A stretch of DNA of 64,000 nt from Amorphochlora amoebiformis. Lineage: Eukaryota > Cercozoa > Chlorarachniophyceae. The notes under the pieces were generated by a model. That model did no database searches. It saw only the letters and a list, made by a program, of their open reading frames with translations, and was not told where the DNA came from. The stretch covers positions 1-64,000 of the forward strand of contig BAAHQB010000360.1 of the NCBI GenBank assembly GCA_054601695.1, given 5' to 3'. This document shows, piece after piece, positions 1 through 64,000 of the stretch. Position 1 is the first letter of the stretch, and the number at the start of each line of letters is the position of its first letter. Both the position numbers and the translations under genes were made by a program.

Positions 1-590
<590 letters not shown>

Positions 591-843
591 CATGTTGTTA
601 TGTATATGCCTAAGTACCAATGCGGCAGCGATGTAGGGTCCACGCTTTTGGGGCGTCTCGAGTGCTGTTGCGACTTCCTACGCATAGCGTTATGCAATTT
701 AATAATAGAATCTAAATCGATGTATCTGGTTGCAACTTCCCACGTATAGTAATACCATATGAGTTGATAAAACTTGATATGATATAACAAACCATATAAC
801 ATAGTGTAATATGATTAATATAATATTATGTCACATGAAATAA

Positions 844-884
<41 letters not shown>

Positions 885-2057
885 TTGTGCACATTATAAG
901 ATGCATACACGCACAATACTATATATGCATGTATTATAATTGTACACCCTGTATAAACATACACAACAAAACACAACAAAACACCTTGTAGCCGGTTATG
1001 GCTATCCCATTGCGATAGGGATATATAGGGCCGTACACATCTCGCGGGCCCTCAAACATTTGTCTCCTAGTTCAAATATCAATAATTTGCACGTTAAAAC
1101 AATCGATATCTCACGTCAAAATACCTTTTTTTGAAGTTGAAATTCGGTATGACGGAATATTAGAAAATTTTGAAGAATATAACACCTGTCTCCCCCAGAA
1201 CCGAGAAAACTAAATCCCATAGCGTAATCGTAGAATTTAAACTGGATATTCTGCCACATAGTCCTGACCACACCAGATAACAGACCAATAATATCAAGTT
1301 ACATTGGAATTAGAAGTGAAGAACTTAACATCCCAATCCTTTTGAAACGATAAGGCTTGTCGATAACGGTGTATGGTTCTAGATATAACACATGAGACAA
1401 AAACTCCCAAAATATTCGGTTTGAAAATAATAAAATGGGCTCACCGCTTGTCAGGGGGTACTTCTAGCATGCCTTCTAGCGTTTCCGTGTACCTTCGATA
1501 CACAAAGGCTCTCCCCTACTCCCCAAAAAATGCAAAGTAAGATGAAGCATCGCCATATATCTGTAAAAAAAAATTATGTCTCGCGCCAATTCCCATTGTT
1601 AAACTCTAGCAAAAGAAGTTTATATATATTATCGCACTTCAGGGATCCGAAAGGTTCCCCCATATGCCACAAACAACGCGCATAGAGTCAGTAAGACGGT
1701 AAAGGAAATCGATGTCCGAGTGCCAGCCATCGTCGTGATAGTCGGGGATTGAGGCGGGGTATTACTGAATATTCAAAATTTGGACGAAATTGCCTAATGC
1801 TTACAATGGGTTAAGAAGACTAAGAGATTTGATCTGTTCGGATTCTGTTACAGGTCTTTTAGCTTTGATCAATTTTAAACCTAGAGAGGTACTCTCCTGA
1901 ACAACCGGAGACCTCTAATAAAGCCTACCCAAGTTCCTTAAACCTTTAATAGTATTAGCCACAGGCGAATTATATATATCCTATTCGCTGTTGGACGCGA
2001 TTCAGGGCAACAGAGAAGCGTGCCGGACGACCAAGGCTACGTGTGAACGATCGAATA
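591..2057. other. Upstream spacer of the WD40 gene
   Basis: Mixed-composition DNA with one short TA tract at 840-880. No exon set with consistent phase, no tRNA-like fold and no recognisable protein could be read on either strand. It probably holds the promoter and 5' UTR of the WD40 gene, and possibly the end of a neighbour to the left, but nothing specific can be supported. Confidence 0.5.
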
Positions 2058-4707
<2,650 letters not shown>

Positions 4708-5200
4708 ATTTTTGTAGCTCGAGCCTGTGCCATAATGAACGAGCCTCATGCCAATTTGCGGTTCTCAACGATTCGGGCTACATTGTACATACTCTTATTT
4801 CCAGTGATTAGATTATCTAAATTTGTGATCCTATATATCTAGTACATATTAATATATGTAATCTAGATAATAACTAGAATAATATTATTTATATCTAGTA
4901 TATTTATATATACTAGATATCTTGTTTACTGATATATATCATAGTAGTAGTAGTATACATATCTAGATATATCTTGTATATATATATATATATATATATA
5001 TAATCTAGACAATATGATTCGGAATTATTATTATAATCTAGTAATATTACTGAATGACTCTCGGTATGTAACTATAATATTATCTAGATTATATATAGTG
5101 TATATACACATATAACTTGTACAAACCTACTACTAAGACTAGTACTAAGTTATATGATAGTTATAATATTAGTAATTGTATATTAATATTATATATCTAG

Positions 5201-5234
<34 letters not shown>

Positions 5235-5254
5235 CTAGATATATATATACACAC

Positions 5255-5257
<3 letters not shown>

Positions 5258-5313
<56 letters not shown>
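5258..5313. repeat. (AAT)n microsatellite
   Basis: About 18 perfect AAT/ATA triplets in the intergenic spacer, flanked by TA tracts. Confidence 0.9.
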
Positions 5314-5315
<2 letters not shown>

Positions 5316-5924
5316 TGTATATATATATATATATATATGTATATAAATATTATATATTATATACTAAGTCTACTTGAAGTTAACTGACGAGACTTCCGAA
5401 GTTCCGACATCTACTAGATCTAGACTAAGTCTAGAATCTGGCATAATTGCATCTAGAATGATTATGGATGCATGTACTAGAATCATTGTATCGGGGGAAG
5501 TTCGTACATGCATTACGGATATGCCACTGCGACCTGGGAGACTCCGGGACTAGTCTCTAGAATCTCTACTAGCCCTCTATTACAATATACAATTGTATGA
5601 CTATACATGTATATGTATACATACACGGTACCCAACGGCCTATGATCACTGATGCATGCAATAATGATTGTAAACAAACGCAGTAGTCGCAATATCCACG
5701 CCTGGCAGATAAATGAGTCCACAATATTCTAGATATTGTACATTCACATGTAGTTAAGACTGCTATACTAAAATTTTGGGAATCAAATTCAATCAGATAT
5801 GAACTTTATCATGGTGAGCGTATGCAGTCAGCCAATCAGTTTGTGTACCCGCATTCGTGCAGGGGTTGGCCGAGCAGCGAGGACACGTGTCTGCCCGAGA
5901 TTCTAATTTAAGGTGAACCATTCA

Positions 5925-5949
5925 ATATAAAAGGTCGGCCGACCTCAGC
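5925..5949 (+). promoter_or_regulatory. Possible TATA-like box and 12-bp palindrome just before the VPS41 ATG
   Basis: ATATAAAA (5925-5932) is followed by the perfect palindrome GGTCGGCCGACC (5933-5944), ending 5 bases before the proposed start codon. The TATA-like word would put transcription start at or after the ATG, so if real it implies an extremely short leader or a different first exon. The palindrome could be a transcription-factor site. Sequence pattern only. Confidence 0.25.
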
Positions 5950-48471
<42,522 letters not shown>

Positions 48472-48490
48472 CTGAGGATGACGTGTTTCA

Positions 48491-60161
<11,671 letters not shown>

Positions 60162-60598
60162 TTTCTCCGGAGCGAATCAGAACAATGGTGCAAAATCGTG
60201 TTTCCTAACCGCTCAACTCTCCCCACTACGAACAGATTTTCATGCAGATGGAAAGTTCGGGTTCGAATGTCATGGTTCGCATATCGGAAGGATTTGTGTT
60301 CATTTCGGTGAAAAGGCCGGCTTACACCCTCAAAAATCCCAAAAAGATACTTATTTCCGGAAATTCATGGTTTTCCTATTTCATGGGCCGAGAAAAGTAG
60401 GCATCTCACCGTGCGGGAGGGTTGGGCCGGCCGTACATTCGTTCACAATCGATAGCGACACGCTTACAGATATGATTGGGATCACACTTATCTCGGTATT
60501 AAATTAGAGATATAAAGATATCCCGATTGTAATATAAAACTATTACATTCTTATATATTGATATATCACCATTGATATATTAACATATCTTAAAATCT
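60162..60598. promoter_or_regulatory. Shared divergent promoter region of the RhoGAP and citrate carrier genes
   Basis: About 440 bases of mixed-composition DNA free of TA satellite, between the proposed starts of the two head-to-head genes. Features: a GGGCCGGCCG word at 60425-60434 and AT-rich sequence with TATAAA-like words at 60505-60600 on the carrier side. It may also contain the first exon of the RhoGAP gene (a short - strand ATG frame ending in TAG lies near 60300-60220). Confidence 0.5.
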
Positions 60599-61373
60599 AT
60601 GATCCTGATAATACCTGATAAGATATCCCAAGTGCCAGAGACTGGAGACGAGCTACGCAAGATGGGAGCACCAAAGCACCTGAGGCCTAAGCACAAAGGT
60701 AAGCATATATTCCCCACTATTCATGCTCATATCTTCAAACCACCCACCCTTCCAATCTTCTGCGCACAAAACGCGAAAAGGCATCTTTTTGGGCCTGGAA
60801 GATTTTGATCCCTCGGTTCGTCGAACTAACCTTTGAATCTGGCTCTTTAGGCAAGGCTGTTGTGGCCGGCGGGCTATCTGGAGCCCTCGAGATATGCTGC
60901 ACGTAAGGGCCAATTTAATTTGAGTAGAAGGGTCGTAGGGCGGTGTCCGAAGTGTTGGTTCAATTGCTTTAATTCGCCGAAAAGGTAATCTCTTACAATC
61001 ATTATCGCATTGCAGGTACCCGATCGAGTACACGAAGACCTTCCAGCAGCTCAATCGAGAAAAAGGTTAACACTATTGGCACTATCCCAACAGGAGAGTT
61101 TAGAAAAAGACTTCCTTTTAGATTCCCTACTGTCTCCTCTTATCCAGAGAGCAGCAGTCGCATGAAAGAGAGAACAACGATACAGCAAGAAAGATTTCGT
61201 CGTAACCTCTAGTCTCATCCCTTCGTATTGTAATATACTATCGTAATCCTTAGTATCGATGGTGCAAGTGGTGAGCCGCACCTTCAAAACCGCTGGGCCT
61301 CTGGGAATGTATCGAGGTTTCGAGTTAACTTAATGGCAATTTATTTGTCCCATGTGCACTTTGGATGTGTGTC

Positions 61374-61432
<59 letters not shown>

Positions 61433-61437
61433 CCCAG

Positions 61438-61486
<49 letters not shown>

Positions 61487-61491
61487 TTATA

Positions 61492-61525
<34 letters not shown>

Positions 61526-61551
61526 CTGTTTGTGTATAATTATAATATATA

Positions 61552-61594
<43 letters not shown>

Positions 61595-61628
61595 GTATAT
61601 ATGTATGTATATATATATATATATATAC

Positions 61629-61663
<35 letters not shown>

Positions 61664-61752
61664 CATATATATCCATATAATACACACATATACATATACA
61701 TATACATACACATATATACATATGTTTGTACATATATTTATATATGTTTTTC

Positions 61753-61790
<38 letters not shown>

Positions 61791-61803
61791 AATGTATACA
61801 TGC

Positions 61804-61852
<49 letters not shown>

Positions 61853-61980
61853 CATATATATATATATATGTACATATATTTGTATATGTTTTTCATATTA
61901 TATGTATGTATATACCTATATGTATGCACAATATATGTATGTATATATATGTACATATATTTGTATATGTTTTTCATATA

Positions 61981-62022
<42 letters not shown>

Positions 62023-62070
62023 ATATATATATATATATATATGATATATTATATATACATATATAGACAC

Positions 62071-62101
<31 letters not shown>

Positions 62102-62200
62102 GAATTTCATTAATCGTACTAACCTTCCATAAAACTGGAGTTTAGGCTATGTTCCATGCTTTACATTGCAACTATAAATATATACATATATATTTATATA

Positions 62201-62244
<44 letters not shown>

Positions 62245-62635
62245 ATTTAGATATGCGCATGCTTGTGTGTGCATGTTCATATACATAAAACGAAAATCTA
62301 CGCAATGTATATATATGTGTGTATGTATATGTATATATATTTAATGTACATACTTATGTACATATATGTGTGTATATATGTGTGTATATATATACATATG
62401 TACATATATATATATATATACATATATATTTATACATGTAAATTTACACTACAATACATGTATGTATATATTTCTATGCATACATTTATATTTCCAATAC
62501 AAAAATATGTGAGAACTTACAGACACATAAACATATTTCATATATCATAGTCTCTATTAACCTCAATATATTTCAATACCAGGCCTAAGCTCCATGCTTT
62601 ACTTCGCAACTCCTAAGGTTTGCTCGTACATATAA

Positions 62636-62704
<69 letters not shown>

Positions 62705-62842
62705 CATATATATATATATATACATATGTAACAAATATATGTATTATATACCCCCAAGCACACTGAGAATCAAACACATGTTATACAATATATATGTAAT
62801 GTACATATATGTACAAATATACACGTAAATCTATTTATATAC

Positions 62843-62881
<39 letters not shown>

Positions 62882-62963
62882 CGAATATATATGAACGTAA
62901 ACATACACTATACATGCGTGAAAGTCAAACGCCCTGAATATCGAACATAATATATATGTATAT

Positions 62964-63014
<51 letters not shown>

Positions 63015-63124
63015 ATGTGTATATATGTATATATGTATATATATATATATATACATGTGTGTCTGCGTGTGTGTGTTTATACGTGTTAAAATACATATGT
63101 ATAGGTACATATATAGAAAAAACT

Positions 63125-63161
<37 letters not shown>

Positions 63162-63165
63162 AATA

Positions 63166-63241
<76 letters not shown>

Positions 63242-63243
63242 AT

Positions 63244-63303
<60 letters not shown>

Positions 63304-63921
63304 TACATATGTATATATTGTCGCATACATATAAATATTATAAACATTACATATATATATATATATATATATACATAATATAATATAATATATATATATT
63401 ATATATAATATATATATATATATAAACATATATATATATATATATACATATAACCTACAGAAACACACATTATGAAAAATGAAAACAAACCCCAAACCAG
63501 GCTGCCATCCGATTCGGTGCCTTCGAGTCCTGCTCTAGCTTACTTGTGGACAAGGTACCCACTTCACGCTAACTCAGACAGAGAAAGAGAGGGAGAAAAA
63601 GGTGAGGTAAGGAGAAAGTGAGAGAGCCAGAAGGGGGGGGGGAGAAAAGTGAGAGGGAAAAAGTTGGGGTAAAGAGCACTCTTATCCAAAGACAATCACC
63701 AGGACGGCAACGATAAATTCGGCCTCGGCAAGGGAAAGGGCTTCGTTGCGGGTCTTGGCGCGGGAACCATGGAGGCCATCTTCGTGACTACCCCTCAGGA
63801 GGTACAAGGGGCAGGGGGGGGGAACTGGAAAAATGGGGTAGGGAGAGAGGGGTAGGAGGGAGGGAGGGAGAGAGAGAGAAGTCCTCACTGAATGTTACAT
63901 ATATACATATATATATATATA

Positions 63922-64000
<79 letters not shown>
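60599..64000 (+). CDS. SLC25A1: Mitochondrial tricarboxylate (citrate) carrier, SLC25 family, 3' end outside window
   Basis: Exons 60599-60698, 60851-60902, 61016-61065, 61254-61316, 62583-62617, 63501-63554, 63703-63801, with phases matched, then a donor GTACAAG; 151 codons are visible and the gene runs off the right edge. Citrate carriers exchange mitochondrial citrate for malate across the inner membrane and are ~300 aa with three SLC25 repeats. Repeat 1 is clear: [17 protein letters not shown], then [17 protein letters not shown] with the Px[D/E]xx[K/R] signature (PIEYTK), [47 protein letters not shown]. Repeat 2 begins [20 protein letters not shown] with PQE at the exon end. The start could instead be the in-frame ATG at 60662 ([10 protein letters not shown]), nearer the usual N-terminal length. 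Family assignment rests on resemblance to the citrate-carrier subfamily rather than other SLC25 members. Confidence 0.92.
61378..62105. repeat. TA tract in citrate carrier intron 4
   Basis: Intron 61317-62582 is largely TA. A mixed unit with ATATGTACATATATTTGTATATG followed by TTTTTCATAT occurs about three times (61725, 61868 and 61948), another TA-flanked tandem duplication. Confidence 0.88.
62136..62176 (+). pseudogene. Echo of the acceptor side of citrate carrier exon 5
   Basis: GTTTAGGCTATGTTCCATGC..TTTACATTGCAACT resembles the genuine junction CCAGGCCTAAGCTCCATGCTTTACTTCGCAACTCC at 62579-62613. It is out of frame after a few codons. Confidence 0.8.
62620..63475. repeat. TA tracts in citrate carrier intron 5
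   Basis: Intron 62618-63500: TA tracts (62638-62725, 62966-63006, 63130-63300, 63340-63450) with short unique islands near 62750-62830 and 62900-62950. No exon found. Confidence 0.85.
63902..64000. repeat. (TA)n tract at the right edge
   Basis: TA repeat running off the window inside citrate carrier intron 7, preceded by a G/A-rich stretch at 63800-63890. Confidence 0.9.

Larger units (their letters stand above)
4708..5949. other. Intergenic spacer, CTAG-rich, between the WD40 gene and VPS41
   Basis: Spacer between the TAG of the WD40 gene and the ATG of VPS41. It is dense in CTAG words (ctagat, ctagta, tctaga) and holds a TA tract at 5205-5235, an AAT triplet run at 5258-5313 and further short TA. 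No exon was found. The CTAG-rich texture recurs at 32.3-33.8 and 48.5-49.1 kb, also between genes. Confidence 0.65.

Noticed and set aside
60220-60302. Short - strand frame starting MNTNPSDMRTM as the first RhoGAP exon
   Set aside because: It ends in TAG unless spliced at a GTAGTG donor, and no phase-matched acceptor could be chosen with confidence; kept only as a possibility in the promoter entry.

Overview
This window is eukaryotic nuclear DNA from an intron-rich unicellular eukaryote whose lineage I cannot name. Its genes are cut into many tiny GT-AG exons. The introns and spacers are dominated by very long (TA)n tracts, with TG/CA and TATG variants, and by interstitial telomere-type repeats (TTAGGG on one strand, CCCTAA on the other). 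No prokaryotic, viral or organellar gene was recognised. Most long open frames are artefacts of dinucleotide repeats; the real genes appear only when short exons are joined by phase.

Five genes can be read. (1) + strand 2058-4707: a WD40-repeat protein, 10 exons, about 344 aa, short introns except the last. (2) + strand 5950-32263: VPS41, the HOPS/AP-3 subunit. It has 46 exons with a mean near 60 bases, and phases close exactly over 2754 coding bases (917 aa). Order: acidic N-terminus, WD40 propeller, clathrin-type alpha-solenoid, RING-like C-terminus. (3) - strand 48471-34252: a proline/glycine-rich actin regulator with two WH2 motifs, a KFG repeat block and two LARR-type basic motifs (WIP/verprolin, WASP or Ena/VASP-like); its 5' end is not found. 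(4) - strand about 60161-49892: a proline-rich protein with a RhoGAP domain whose catalytic residues look substituted. (5) + strand 60599 to beyond the window end: the mitochondrial tricarboxylate (citrate) carrier, a SLC25 protein.

Layout: WD40 and VPS41 are in tandem on +. VPS41 and the WH2 gene converge across 32.3-34.2 kb. The WH2 and RhoGAP genes are in tandem on -. RhoGAP and the citrate carrier diverge from a spacer of about 440 bases. Intergenic DNA (4.7-5.9, 32.3-33.8 and 48.5-49.1 kb) is rich in CTAG and TACGTA words, a texture unlike the introns. The two - strand genes could both serve actin/Rho-linked cytoskeleton. VPS41 acts in vacuolar or lysosomal tethering and the carrier in mitochondria, so no operon-like logic is implied.

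The most striking signal is a repeated pattern I call exon echoes. Many exons are accompanied in the adjacent intron by one to eight degraded copies of one of their splice junctions (the exon 3' end with its donor, or the acceptor with the exon 5' end), separated by (TA)n tracts. In two places of the WH2 gene the copies are complete phase 1-1 exons that would add repeated peptides (GFGPPPVPG x4; [11 protein letters not shown] x3). Other unusual features are an uninterrupted (GC)n run of about 480 bases, an intron built from CCCTAA repeats, and a conserved element of about 46 bases always embedded in telomere-like repeats.
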